From positions 1-53,046 of the forward strand of contig NZ_WIPH01000018.1 in NCBI RefSeq assembly GCF_009547075.1: 53,046 nt of DNA. Direction: 5' to 3'. The position numbers and the translations under genes were made by a program. The notes beneath the pieces were generated by a model. It saw only the letters and a program-made list of their open reading frames with translations. It was not told the origin of the DNA and did no database searches. Every line of letters begins with the position of its first letter. Position 1 is the stretch's first letter. Shown here in pieces: positions 43,448-51,525 of the stretch. This DNA comes from Gluconobacter aidae (GTDB lineage Bacteria > Pseudomonadota > Alphaproteobacteria > Acetobacterales > Acetobacteraceae).

Positions 43448-43948
43448 ATGCGTTGCCCTTTTTGCGGACATGACGATACCCAGGTCAAGGACAGCCGCTC
43501 CACGGAAGATGGCGTTGCGATCCGTCGCCGGCGCGTCTGCTCGGCCTGTACGCAGCGTTTCACGACCGTCGAACGGGTCCAGTTACGCGAACTGTCCGTG
43601 ACCAAAGCAGACGGACGCCGCGTGCCTTTCGACCGGGACAAGCTCGCACGCTCCATCCGCGTCGCCCTGCGCAAGCGCCCCGTTCCCGAGGAACGTCAGG
43701 AACGTCTGGTCAACGGGCTCGTCCGGCAGTTCGAGGCCTCGGGGGAACACGAGATTTCTTCCCATCGCATCGGCCAGCTTGCGATGGACGCATTGCGCGA
43801 AGTGGACGGTGTGGCCTATGTCCGCTTCACCAGCGTCTACCGCGACTTCCGCGAGGTCGAGGCGTTCTCGAAAATCCTCGCCGATATGAAACCCATTCCC
43901 GGGGAAACGGACACACCGCCCCCCGACGACTCCCAGGAGACACCATGA
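43448..43948 (+). CDS. nrdR: transcriptional repressor NrdR
   Basis: 166 aa from the ATG at 43448. A zinc ribbon ([17 protein letters not shown] ... [14 protein letters not shown]) precedes an ATP-cone ([28 protein letters not shown] ... [32 protein letters not shown]). It senses ATP/dATP and represses ribonucleotide reductase genes. Its stop overlaps the nusB start (ATGA). In many Alphaproteobacteria riboflavin genes lie between nrdR and nusB; here they are absent. Confidence 0.95.
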   Translation: MRCPFCGHDDTQVKDSRSTEDGVAIRRRRVCSACTQRFTTVERVQLRELSVTKADGRRVPFDRDKLARSIRVALRKRPVPEERQERLVNGLVRQFEASGEHEISSHRIGQLAMDALREVDGVAYVRFTSVYRDFREVEAFSKILADMKPIPGETDTPPPDDSQETP

Positions 43949-44427
43949 CCGTCACCGACGCCCCCGCCGCAAATCCGACGCGCCGCAGCCGGACCATTGC
44001 CCGCGTTGCAGCCGTTCAGGCGCTGTTCCAGTGCGAACAGTCCGGCGACACGGCGGAAACCGTCATCAGCCAGTTCATCCGTCACCGCCGGATCAGCTCC
44101 ACGGCGTCCTTCGACGATGGACACATCCCCGATGCCGATCTGAAACTGTTCCAGGAAATCGTCCTCGGGGTCACGCGACGTCAGGACGATATCGATGCGA
44201 AGCTGAGCGATGTTCTGCCCGAACAGTGGCCGCTGCCGCGTCTGGACCCCGTCCTGCGTGCCCTGCTGCGCGCCGCCGTGTTCGAGATCGGCACCGACAC
44301 ACCTGACCGGATCGTCATCAACGAATATCTGGACGTTGCCCACGGCTTCTTCTCAGGCGATGAACCCAAGATGGTCAACGGGATCCTCGATACCCTCAGC
44401 CGCCGCGCCAACGACGGCAACGTCTGA
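43945..44427 (+). CDS. nusB: transcription antitermination factor NusB
   Basis: 160 aa. [32 protein letters not shown] at the N-terminus, [17 protein letters not shown], then [58 protein letters not shown]: the complete NusB helical fold. With NusE (S10) it binds boxA RNA to prevent early termination in rRNA operons. It overlaps nrdR by four bases; thiL follows after three bases. Confidence 0.95.
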   Translation: MTVTDAPAANPTRRSRTIARVAAVQALFQCEQSGDTAETVISQFIRHRRISSTASFDDGHIPDADLKLFQEIVLGVTRRQDDIDAKLSDVLPEQWPLPRLDPVLRALLRAAVFEIGTDTPDRIVINEYLDVAHGFFSGDEPKMVNGILDTLSRRANDGNV

Positions 44428-44430
44428 TTC

Positions 44431-45408
44431 ATGACGGGCGCGTCAGGGGCCGAAACAGCGGGGGCAGGCGAGTTCGGCTTCATAGCGCGCCACTTCCGGC
44501 CTCTCGCCGGAGCCGAAAGCCTCGACCTGCGGGATGACTGCGCCCTGATGCGTTGCCCCGAAGGCGAGGAATTCGCAATTTCGACCGACACCATGGTCGA
44601 AAACGTCCATTTCCTTTCCGATGATCCGCCAGAAACCCTTGGGCGCAAGCTTCTGCGCTGCAACCTGTCCGATCTGGCGGCCATGGGCGCACGGCCCCAT
44701 GCCTATACACTGAACGTGACCGTTCCGCGCGGCGGCCGCCACGACGGGAACTGGTTTGCCGCATTTTCACACGGGCTGGCGGAAGACCAGAAACGCTATG
44801 GCGTGCATCTGATAGGCGGCGATACCACCTCCATTTCAGGCCCTCTGGTCCTCTCCGCCACCGTATTCGGACTGTTGCGGTACAATACGGCGCTGCGCCG
44901 CGGCACCGCCAGACCCGGAGATGATCTCTGGGTCACGGGTACGATCGGAGATGCCGCCCTGGGGCTGCTCGTCCTTCAGGGCAGCTTACAAGACCCGTCG
45001 GGATTTCTGGCAGAACGATATCATCTGCCACGTCCCCGGACAGGACTGCACCTGCATGGCATCGTCAGCGCTGCGATGGATATTTCAGACGGGCTGATCC
45101 AGGACTGCGGCCACATCGCCGAGGAATCAGGCGTCCAGCTTGTCGTGGACGCAAAATCCGTGCCGGTTTCAGCCGCAGCGGCTTCACTGGGGCCTGAATG
45201 GCTCATGCAACGCCTGTGTGGCGGCGACGATTACGAACTACTTCTCACATGTTCTCCGGAACGTTCGGCAGCGCTCCAGGCCGCCTGTCAGGCTGCCGAA
45301 GTCCCGGTCCATCGCATCGGAACGATTCGTGCCGGTTCAGGAGTTCGGGTTCTGGATGGAGAAGGACGTGAAATCGTCCCCGAACTGGGCGGCTGGCAGC
45401 ATTTCTGA
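44431..45408 (+). CDS. thiL: thiamine-monophosphate kinase
   Basis: 325 aa. AGEFGFIARHFRPLAG, LDLRDDCALM (first Mg-binding Asp pair), ISTDTMVENVHF, LLRCNLSDLAAMGARPHAYTLNVTV, GGDTTSISGPLVLSATVFG, AMDISDGLIQDCGHIAEESGV and RLCGGDDYELLLTC. These are the PurM-fold ThiL motifs. It phosphorylates thiamine monophosphate to thiamine pyrophosphate. It is the last gene of nrdR-nusB-thiL, convergent with the acyltransferase gene. Confidence 0.94.
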   Translation: MTGASGAETAGAGEFGFIARHFRPLAGAESLDLRDDCALMRCPEGEEFAISTDTMVENVHFLSDDPPETLGRKLLRCNLSDLAAMGARPHAYTLNVTVPRGGRHDGNWFAAFSHGLAEDQKRYGVHLIGGDTTSISGPLVLSATVFGLLRYNTALRRGTARPGDDLWVTGTIGDAALGLLVLQGSLQDPSGFLAERYHLPRPRTGLHLHGIVSAAMDISDGLIQDCGHIAEESGVQLVVDAKSVPVSAAAASLGPEWLMQRLCGGDDYELLLTCSPERSAALQAACQAAEVPVHRIGTIRAGSGVRVLDGEGREIVPELGGWQHF

Positions 45409-45432
45409 CAGACGCCCTGTGAACCTGCGGCT

Positions 45433-46626
45433 TCAGGCCGGATCGTCGATGGGACGTTCGTAAAGCCGATAACGCTTGTACGGTTGGGGCACGATGCTCT
45501 CGGCCAGATTGCGCATGTTGGAATCGGACGCCTGGATCCAGCCAAGTTCCACCCAGGAATAAGGCAGAGATTTTCGCCGACGCATCAGCTCGGCAATCGC
45601 CAGCGAAGGCAGAAGAGCACCAAGAACCGTCCCACGCAGGCGCTGTGTGACGCCCAGAAGGATGACACGGGCCGAATGGAAGCGATGCGTCGCCAGGCGC
45701 GCGACCAGCTTCACCCAGCCCAGAGGAGAAGGCGCTCCACCAAGGTCGCCCGCAATGTCATAAATATTGGGTACGACCAGCGCCATAGCGACAGGCTCGC
45801 CATTCTGGTCGATCTGGACATAATGTTCAGGACGCAGGAGCGGACCAAGCTGCTTGATCATGGCCTTCATTTCGTAGTCCTGTAAGGGTACGAAGTTGAA
45901 CTTGTCGCTCCAGGCATCATTGTAGAGCTGGCGCAGTATCTCGCCCTGCTGGGCAATCTGCTTTTTCGACAGGCGCCTGATGGCGATGGCGCCAAGCCGT
46001 CCTTCGCCAATCTTCAGATCACCCGGGACCTTGAATCGCGACTCCGTCTTGTCATCCAGATCAAGCTTGTAGCTGAGAAGATCCTCGACAGGCTTGTAAC
46101 CCGCATCTTCGACCAGCTTGCCCAGCAGACGCGGATGCCAGGGCATCGCCACCATCAGAGGCTGATCCTGTCCCTCCACCATCAGACCGGATTCACCATT
46201 GCCGCTCAGCGTGACAGGACCACGCATCGTCTTCATCCCCTGTAGGCGCAGCCAGTTCCGCGCCGTTTCCAGAAGAGCACTGACAACGCTTCCCTCCGGC
46301 ACGGCGTCCAGTGCGCCAAAACAGCCGATCTTCATCCCCCAGTGCTCGATCGCGCGATGGTCCACGATCGCGGCGATGCGCCCTACAGCCGTGTTGCCAC
46401 GCCAGGCCAGAAAGTACCGGATGCTCGCATGGCGGAAAATCGGCGCTTTCTTCGGATTCAGAAGTTCGTCCTGCTCCATGTCGAAAGCCGGGGTGAAACC
46501 CGCCATTCCGGCATAGATGCGACGCGGGAGCGTCATGAACAGTTTGAGGTCAGCCCGCGTCGTCACTGGCCGAACCACAAGATCATCATGCGGCGCAGGG
46601 ATGTCAGTCCTGTCGGGCAGTGTCAT
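45433..46626 (-). CDS. GNAT-fold acyltransferase-like protein (397 aa)
   Basis: 397 aa from the ATG at 46626; codons upstream look non-coding. VVRPVTTRADLKLFMTLPRRIYAGMAGFTPAFDMEQDELLNPKKAPIFRH, FLAWRGNTAVGRIAAIVDH, IGCFGALDAVPEGSVVSALLETARNWLRLQGMKTMRGPVTLSGN, later SWVELGWIQASDSNMRNLAESI. This is the conserved acyl-CoA N-acyltransferase-fold family often misnamed dATP pyrophosphohydrolase. Its best-studied relatives include the bacterial ceramide synthase of Caulobacter, to my recollection; that link needs an alignment. It is divergent from an SDR gene with 139 bases between starts. Confidence 0.75.
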   Translation of the reverse strand: MTLPDRTDIPAPHDDLVVRPVTTRADLKLFMTLPRRIYAGMAGFTPAFDMEQDELLNPKKAPIFRHASIRYFLAWRGNTAVGRIAAIVDHRAIEHWGMKIGCFGALDAVPEGSVVSALLETARNWLRLQGMKTMRGPVTLSGNGESGLMVEGQDQPLMVAMPWHPRLLGKLVEDAGYKPVEDLLSYKLDLDDKTESRFKVPGDLKIGEGRLGAIAIRRLSKKQIAQQGEILRQLYNDAWSDKFNFVPLQDYEMKAMIKQLGPLLRPEHYVQIDQNGEPVAMALVVPNIYDIAGDLGGAPSPLGWVKLVARLATHRFHSARVILLGVTQRLRGTVLGALLPSLAIAELMRRRKSLPYSWVELGWIQASDSNMRNLAESIVPQPYKRYRLYERPIDDPA

Positions 46627-46765
46627 AATGGCAGGTATACCTCTGATCGAAAAAAACATCCCGTCCGACGGGGTGATGTGCCAATACGGCACGGGGTCGC
46701 ATCTTGTTGCATGGGAGGGCTATACCCTTCCAGCCCCGATCCGACCACGAATAAAGCGGTTTTCC

Positions 46766-47569
46766 ATGCCAGATGCTTCTGTTTCCCCCTCAAGCGCCCC
46801 GTTTCACGTCCTTATTACCGGAGGATCAAGTGGTATCGGAGCCGCGCTGGCCCTTCAGTATGCCCGCCCCGGAACGCATCTGACGTTGTGGGGACGCAAC
46901 GCCGCGCGTCTTGGGGACGTCGCCGCGCAGGTCATCCGCAAAGGCGCTTCAGCGGAGATCCTGTCGCTTGATCTGTGCCGTACAGACGATGCCCTCGCTG
47001 CACTGCGCAAAACGGATGACACGCATCCGATTGACCTCCTGATCCTGGGTGCCGGACTGGGAGACATCCGGCCAGAAGGCGCGCTGACCGAAACAGCCGA
47101 ACAGGTCCGCGATATCTCCCTCGTCAATTTCACGACCCCCGCGACTCTCGCGACCGAAATGGCTTCGCGTATGGCCATCCGTAAAGCGGGCCGGATCGCC
47201 CTCATTGGTTCGGTAGCCGCCTTTCATGACCTCCCGATCGCCACGGCCTATAGCGGCTCAAAAGCAGGACTGGCCCGCTTCAGCACGGCACTCCATGCCG
47301 CCATGACGCCGCATCATGTCTCCGTAACCCTCATTTCTCCGGGCTATGTCGACACTCCCATGAGCCAGCGCCTCGAAGGAGCACGGCCTTTCCTCGTTTC
47401 GACGCGCCGCGCCGCGCGCATGATCGCACGCGCGATCGGGCAGGGCAGGGCACATTTTCTCTTTCCATGGCCTTTTGCCGTAGCCCGCTTCCTTGAAATG
47501 ATCGTGCCACGCGCCATCGTTCACCGGCTGCTGAGAACGGCCGAAGTCCGGCAGCGCCCGGCCCGCTGA
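46766..47569 (+). CDS. short-chain dehydrogenase/reductase with C-terminal hydrophobic patch
   Basis: 267 aa from the ATG at 46766. VLITGGSSGIGAALALQYA (nucleotide-binding), LILGAGLGD, IALIGSVAAF (catalytic Ser) and TAYSGSKAGLARF (YxxxK), then SPGYVDTPM. Near the end FLFPWPFAVARFLEMIVP resembles the membrane-facing segment of 3-ketosphinganine-reductase-like SDRs. Members use NAD(P)H on lipid-like ketones; the substrate here is not shown. It is divergent from the acyltransferase gene, and glk follows after about 110 bases. Confidence 0.82.
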   Translation: MPDASVSPSSAPFHVLITGGSSGIGAALALQYARPGTHLTLWGRNAARLGDVAAQVIRKGASAEILSLDLCRTDDALAALRKTDDTHPIDLLILGAGLGDIRPEGALTETAEQVRDISLVNFTTPATLATEMASRMAIRKAGRIALIGSVAAFHDLPIATAYSGSKAGLARFSTALHAAMTPHHVSVTLISPGYVDTPMSQRLEGARPFLVSTRRAARMIARAIGQGRAHFLFPWPFAVARFLEMIVPRAIVHRLLRTAEVRQRPAR

Positions 47570-47681
47570 ATTACGACTTCCATCACATCCGGAACTTGAC
47601 GCGGCGGAACCGGTAGGCAACTGCTTCGCATTGGAAAAAGCGCGGACCATCGGTCAGCATCGCCAGAGGATTTGAGGTGTC

Positions 47682-48650
47682 ATGAGGGAAATCGTAGCCG
47701 TCGATATCGGTGGAACGCACGCACGGTTTGCAATCGCCACCATCGAGGATGGCAAGGTTGTCACACTGGGTGACGCCACGACACTGAAATGCGCGGAACA
47801 TGGCAGTCTGGCCCTGGCCTGGGAAACATTCGGCCGCTCCCTGAACCGGACGCTTCCACGCGAAGCCGGCATTGCCGTGGCCTGCCCGGTAAGCGGCGAG
47901 ATCCTCAAGCTGACCAACAATCCGTGGATCATCCAGCCGAGCCAACTCGGCGCACGCCTGCATCTCGACAATTTCGTGCTCGTCAATGATTTCGGAGCCG
48001 TGGCTCACGCCGTGGCCCAGGTCGATTCCTCGCATATGAAGCATCTCTGCGGGCCGGACATCGACCTTCCGACAGAAGGCGCCATCACGATCGTCGGGCC
48101 CGGAACGGGGCTGGGCGCAGCCTGCCTTCTTCGCCGCAGCGACCGCTATTTTGTTATGGAAACCGAAGGCGGCCACCTGGACTATCCGCCGCTCGACGAA
48201 CTCGAAGACAAGATCCTGAGCGCCCTGCGTCTGCGTTTCCGCCGCGTCTCGGCAGAGCGGATCGTCTCCGGCCCCGGTCTGACCAATCTGTATGAAGTCA
48301 TCGCCGAGATGCAGGGCTGGCCCATCACCCTGCGTGATAACCGCACCTTGTGGAAAAATGCTCTTGATGGCTCCGACACGGTCGCCGTAGCCGCTCTGGA
48401 ACGCTTCTGCCTCAGCCTGGGCGCCATTTCCGGCGATCTGGCGCTGGCACATGGCGCACGCGGCGTCGTCATTGGTGGTGGTCTGGGGCTACGTCTTGCC
48501 GACAGCCTCGGCCACTCCGGATTCGCCGAACGCTTTGTCGCAAAGGGCCGTTTCGAGACGATGATGACCGAAATGCCGGTCAAGATCATCACACATCCAC
48601 AGCCTGGCCTGTTCGGCGCTGCGGCAGCATACGCAGAAGCACATCCGTAA
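47682..48650 (+). CDS. glk: glucokinase
   Basis: 322 aa, the usual length of the proteobacterial enzyme. EIVAVDIGGTHARFAIA (phosphate-1), LVNDFGAVAHAV (catalytic Asp), ITIVGPGTGLGAACLL, VMETEGGHLDYPP, RIVSGPGLTNLYEVI, and GVVIGGGLGLRL. It phosphorylates glucose with ATP. It is the last host gene before the prophage lysis cluster. No clear terminator follows. Confidence 0.95.
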   Translation: MREIVAVDIGGTHARFAIATIEDGKVVTLGDATTLKCAEHGSLALAWETFGRSLNRTLPREAGIAVACPVSGEILKLTNNPWIIQPSQLGARLHLDNFVLVNDFGAVAHAVAQVDSSHMKHLCGPDIDLPTEGAITIVGPGTGLGAACLLRRSDRYFVMETEGGHLDYPPLDELEDKILSALRLRFRRVSAERIVSGPGLTNLYEVIAEMQGWPITLRDNRTLWKNALDGSDTVAVAALERFCLSLGAISGDLALAHGARGVVIGGGLGLRLADSLGHSGFAERFVAKGRFETMMTEMPVKIITHPQPGLFGAAAAYAEAHP

Positions 48651-49039
48651 AAACGAAAAACAAAACTGGATTTCCGGGGAGAAATCTCTGGAGGTCCGGG
48701 CGGGAACGACACGTTAGCCAATATCAAAGACTTAGCTGTGTAAAACGCAAAAACTCTCTTACACGAAACCGCCGTTTTTCGCGCATTTTGTAAAACGATT
48801 TCCCTCTTTTTCCCTCACGCGCGAATCGGCTTCCCGCTTGTCGATCAGTTTATAACCCTAACGATCTTGGTGTTATGAAAATGGTCTTTCGCTAACATCA
48901 ACCTATCAAGGATTCCTTGATGACTGAACCATTGGGAATTTTCCAAGAGTTCAACTATTGAGCAATCCTCAATAGTTTGAACGGTCATTCCTCACTCACA
49001 TCCCGCACCGCCCGATCATGGCGAGCGCGATGCCCGCGA
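48651..49039. other. host/prophage boundary region without genes
   Basis: 389 bases of lower GC. It has an inverted pair GTGTAA/TTACAC (48738-48764), TGTAAAACG repeated twice, ATCAAGGA-TTCCTTGAT at 48905-48921, and a hairpin at 48949-48982. The prophage end probably lies here, but no attachment repeat can be identified because the other end is outside the window. Confidence 0.45.
48949..48982 (-). terminator. hairpin ending the prophage lysis operon
   Basis: GTTCAACTATTGAG, 5 bases, CTCAATAGTTTGAAC: a long stem with one bulged A, about 60 bases after the last prophage stop. Confidence 0.55.
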
Positions 49040-49243
49040 TCAGTTCTTTGAGCAAGCACGCACCTGATCACGCAGGCCAATGTAATCGCCAATCCAGCGC
49101 ACGGTCTGAGGCTGCGGATGCGCGTTGATCTCCGTAGCAAGCGCCGCCTGATCAGCTTTGGAGTACGTCACGAGCGTCGGGCAGGGCACATAGCGCACGC
49201 TGGTGCAGCCGGTGAGGGCAAACGCCAAGACGACCCACCTCAT
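49040..49243 (-). CDS. outer-membrane spanin-like lipoprotein
   Basis: 67 aa with lipobox LTGC (Cys13). The mature part CTSVRYVPCPTLVTYSKADQAALATEINAH ... WIGDYIGLRDQVRAC resembles phage Rz1-like and small phage lipoproteins with C-P-x-L-x-x-Y and a final D-Y-x-x-L-R-D-Q-x-R-A-C. It would sit in the outer membrane and pair with the single-TM protein encoded just upstream to disrupt the envelope at lysis. Its ATG overlaps that gene's stop by four bases. Confidence 0.7.
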   Translation of the reverse strand: MRWVVLAFALTGCTSVRYVPCPTLVTYSKADQAALATEINAHPQPQTVRWIGDYIGLRDQVRACSKN

Positions 49244-49473
49244 GCCGTTCCTCCATCAAGCCGCGCCAGAACGGCATCCTCAGTCGCGGGCTTATCCGCC
49301 TGAGCCTGCGCCATTGCTTCGGCCTTCTCGGTGATTACGTTCGCGCTATCAGTCGACGCTTTCGCGCTTGAGATAGACGCAGCATTGCGGCCAGAGCGGT
49401 AGGCAAACCACACCAGACCGACCACAAAGGCGAGGGCGATGACGCCCCCGCCAATGTAGAGGTATTGGATCAC
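49240..49473 (-). CDS. inner-membrane spanin-like protein
   Basis: 77 aa with one N-terminal membrane helix (YIGGGVIALAFVVGLVWFAY) followed by an Ala/Ser/Glu-rich, coiled-coil-prone tail (SISSAKASTDSANVITEKAEAMAQAQAD). This is the topology of an i-spanin (Rz-like), placed directly ahead of a lipoprotein gene. The tail is shorter than lambda Rz. It overlaps both neighbours by four bases. The assignment is by topology and context. Confidence 0.6.
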   Translation of the reverse strand: MIQYLYIGGGVIALAFVVGLVWFAYRSGRNAASISSAKASTDSANVITEKAEAMAQAQADKPATEDAVLARLDGGTA

Positions 49474-49673
49474 GCCGCCGCTTCGGTGGTCGTGGCCGTC
49501 TTCGTCTCGAGAGCCGTCACCAGCGCGGCGAGATTGCCAGCCAGACCGGACAGAGCCGTCTTGGCACCAGAGACATCACAGGTCGGGTCCAGCTTCTCGA
49601 TGATGAAGCCGCCAAGGACGGGGATGAGTTCCTGGCCGAGTGCGCCGGCTTCCTGAATTACAGTGTCAGTCAT
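49470..49673 (-). CDS. small prophage protein in the lysis cluster
   Basis: 67 aa, not recognised. It is weakly amphipathic (GALGQELIPVLGGFIIEKLD, then AKTALSGLAGNLAALVTAL) with a Thr/Ala-rich tail and no clear full membrane helix. It is coupled to the spanin-like gene by a four-base overlap. A holin or antiholin accessory role is possible from position only. Confidence 0.5.
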   Translation of the reverse strand: MTDTVIQEAGALGQELIPVLGGFIIEKLDPTCDVSGAKTALSGLAGNLAALVTALETKTATTTEAAA

Positions 49674-49709
49674 ATGAGCGTTTTCCTTGTTGCTCGGGGT
49701 GTCCCGCAG

Positions 49710-49985
49710 TCACGTCGGCGCTTTTGGCTCGTCCGTGCATGCGGCGGCGGAAGACGCACCCAGAAGTGGATGCTTTCCGATCTCGGTGATCGCTGCGCCG
49801 GCTGCGATGGAGGCAGCTTTCTGCAGCGGAGATTTTTCAGGGATCAGCAGGAAGATGGCGGTTGAGGCCATGACGGACGGAACACCGCCATCAACACCAA
49901 GCCAAGCTGCCATCATCGCGCCAGACAACAGCCCAAGCCCCTGCAGCGTCGTCGGTTCGCGTATCCAATCGAGGACTTTGCTCAT
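49710..49985 (-). CDS. holin-like protein
   Basis: 91 aa with two or three hydrophobic segments: LQGLGLLSGAMMAAWLGV, VPSVMASTAIFLLIP and KAASIAAGAAITEIG. A short charged N-terminus and a polar C-terminus complete a pattern common to phage holins, small proteins that permeabilise the inner membrane and release the endolysin. It overlaps the muramidase-like gene upstream by four bases. No specific holin family is recognised. Confidence 0.6.
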   Translation of the reverse strand: MSKVLDWIREPTTLQGLGLLSGAMMAAWLGVDGGVPSVMASTAIFLLIPEKSPLQKAASIAAGAAITEIGKHPLLGASSAAACTDEPKAPT

Positions 49986-50461
49986 GCCGCGATGGCCTCT
50001 GCAAAGAAGGCGACATTCGCCTCTGCATCAGCTTCGCCGAGCGACGTGTTGTAATGCATCTTGTGATACGCGCTCAGTCCGGCCGCGTCCGTCGCGAGGG
50101 GTAGCGCTTCGGGCGCGCGATAGAAGCGGATGCGGGCCATCGCGCAGGCGTAGCGAAGGTTCGTGACCAACTGCGCTGTCGCAGATAGATCAGGAGCGCG
50201 CATGCGATGGCATACCGTCGCAAGACGCGACTGCGCGGGGAAGTCGAGGAAGTTCGTCCAGCAGTCGTCATGCGTGGCAGGCTCCATCTGCCAGAGGCCA
50301 AGAGCAGGACCTCCGCCGACCTGCCGGAGATAGGCTGCGCGGCTTTCGGCAAGCGCGGTGCCGGCCACGAGGTTGATGGCCGCAGGGGATGCAAGGCCAA
50401 GCGCCTGAAGCGTCGGGGCGACGATCAGCGTTTTGAGCTGGCGCGTGTTGAGGCCGGTCAT
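49982..50461 (-). CDS. phage muramidase/transglycosylase-like lysis enzyme
   Basis: 159 aa from the ATG at 50461. TLQALGLASPAAINLVAGTALAESRAAYLRQVGGGPALGLWQMEPATHDDCW is a lysozyme-like start, with the catalytic Glu in TALAES and the G-L-W-Q-M-E block that parallels the G-x-x-Q-(M/I) motif of transglycosylases. The rest (LRYACAMARIRFYRAPEALPL ... YHKMHYN) fits the same fold. It would degrade peptidoglycan at lysis or during tail penetration. Overlaps on both sides couple it to the lysis set. Confidence 0.75.
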   Translation of the reverse strand: MTGLNTRQLKTLIVAPTLQALGLASPAAINLVAGTALAESRAAYLRQVGGGPALGLWQMEPATHDDCWTNFLDFPAQSRLATVCHRMRAPDLSATAQLVTNLRYACAMARIRFYRAPEALPLATDAAGLSAYHKMHYNTSLGEADAEANVAFFAEAIAA

Positions 50462-50808
50462 GGGTGGATTGCCAGATGCGACATCACTGTTGCGACGCCT
50501 GCAGAGGTAGCGGTAACGACAGCCCACCCGACCCAGCCGCGGACGCTTCCAAGGCGTGACACCTGGTCGGCGAGGCTTTTGACGGCGCTCTGTGTCTTCT
50601 CGGCTGATTCGCGGGATGTTCGCTCTTGATGCTCCGATCTGGCGCGGTTTTCCCCGTGGAATTCGGCCTGCTTTTCGGACATGGCCGCAAGCGTCTTCTG
50701 TGTCTGGTCGAGACTGTTTTTGAGGTCGGCGATATCACCGGTATGCGTTGCGATGACCGCGCTGTGTTCTTCGATCTTTGCGGCGAGGTCCGCCAGACTT
50801 TCGGCCAT
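50458..50808 (-). CDS. coiled-coil, C-terminal membrane protein of the prophage
   Basis: 116 aa: a long charged helix (MAESLADLAAKIEEHSAVIATHTGDIADLKNSLDQTQKTLAAM ... AVKSLADQVSRLGSV) followed by a single membrane helix (WVGWAVVTATSAGVATVM). This is the shape of XhlA-like and other holin-associated phage proteins. It overlaps the muramidase-like gene by four bases. It is the first gene after the terminator at 50818-50847, so the lysis operon must have its own promoter or depend on read-through. Confidence 0.6.
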   Translation of the reverse strand: MAESLADLAAKIEEHSAVIATHTGDIADLKNSLDQTQKTLAAMSEKQAEFHGENRARSEHQERTSRESAEKTQSAVKSLADQVSRLGSVRGWVGWAVVTATSAGVATVMSHLAIHP

Positions 50809-50817
50809 GCGGCCTCC

Positions 50818-50847
50818 AAATAAAAAAGCCGCCCGGTGGGGGCGGCT
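50818..50847 (-). terminator. terminator between fibre and lysis genes
   Basis: AGCCGCCC-5 nt-GGGCGGCT (50827-50847), followed on the minus strand by TTTTTTA: a textbook intrinsic terminator. Confidence 0.9.
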
Positions 50848-50872
50848 ATCGTGATTATTTTAGCGAGTGGAA

Positions 50873-51319
50873 TCAGGATGTTGCTGCGGATGCATATGAG
50901 AGCACTCCGCCATCGTTCCACAGCCCTCCAGCCTCCGGGGCGATAGTTGGGAGCGCCGGCTCCGGCAGAGCAGGTATATCGTTGACCAGAATCGTGACGC
51001 TTACGGTGAGAACCTCGCCCCATGCGGTCTGAACGGAAACGGTCGCCTGCTGCTGCCCCGGAGACAGCCATTGCACCCAGATTGTCACACAGGTTCCGAA
51101 AATACCCTTCGCTGACACGATACCTCCGTTCGTCAGGACCTCTAGAGAAGAGAGGCTGTCCCCCGAGGCCAGCAACGCGCCGAATTCAACGCTGAAATCG
51201 CCTGCATCTCCCTGAGAAACGGGTGGCCAGCAGAGCAGCGTCTGCGTATCAATTCCCCGCATGCGAAACGAGGGCGGCACATCGGCGCGAACGATGCGCT
51301 GGCATGGAGCCCATGTCAC
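50873..51319 (-). CDS. phage fibre-region protein (fibre-tail adaptor-like)
   Basis: 148 aa from the GTG at 51319, which overlaps the previous stop (GTGA). The upstream open frame lies antisense-like across the fibre gene and is not used. FRMRGIDTQTLLCWPPVSQGDAGDFSVEFGALLASGDSL, then VTIWVQWLSPGQQQATVSVQTAWGEVLTVSVTILVND, is a beta-rich protein resembling phage fibre-tail adaptor proteins (a bounded 'gdsl...svqtawGe' pattern). The rest is Pro/Ala-rich. It ends 26 bases before the terminator. The assignment is moderate. Confidence 0.55.
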   Translation of the reverse strand: MTWAPCQRIVRADVPPSFRMRGIDTQTLLCWPPVSQGDAGDFSVEFGALLASGDSLSSLEVLTNGGIVSAKGIFGTCVTIWVQWLSPGQQQATVSVQTAWGEVLTVSVTILVNDIPALPEPALPTIAPEAGGLWNDGGVLSYASAATS

Positions 51320-51525
51320 GACGAACTCGGGGTATAGGTGCTGCCGATCGGATATTTCCCAGAACTGTCGAGAATACTCGCCTGACCCGTTGGGAGAGAA
51401 AGTGTGGTTTTCCCATCCCACACAATCCGATTGACCACAGTTCCGACTACCTGAGTGGATGTGGCCACAGTCAGATAGACTGCATACACGCCCGTTGTCG
51501 TGGTTGTTTCCGTCGTCGTTTTCAT
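51316..51525 (-). CDS. small prophage beta-rich protein
   Basis: 69 aa from the ATG at 51525, overlapping the tail-fibre stop as TGATG. It begins with a Thr-rich run (KTTTETTTTTG), then VYAVYLTVATSTQVVGTVVNRIVWDGKTTLSLPTGQASILDSSGKYPIGSTY. It is not recognised; short proteins of this kind follow tail-fibre genes and may be fibre chaperones or fibre-tip parts. It is coupled on both sides by overlaps. Confidence 0.55.
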   Translation of the reverse strand: MKTTTETTTTTGVYAVYLTVATSTQVVGTVVNRIVWDGKTTLSLPTGQASILDSSGKYPIGSTYTPSSS

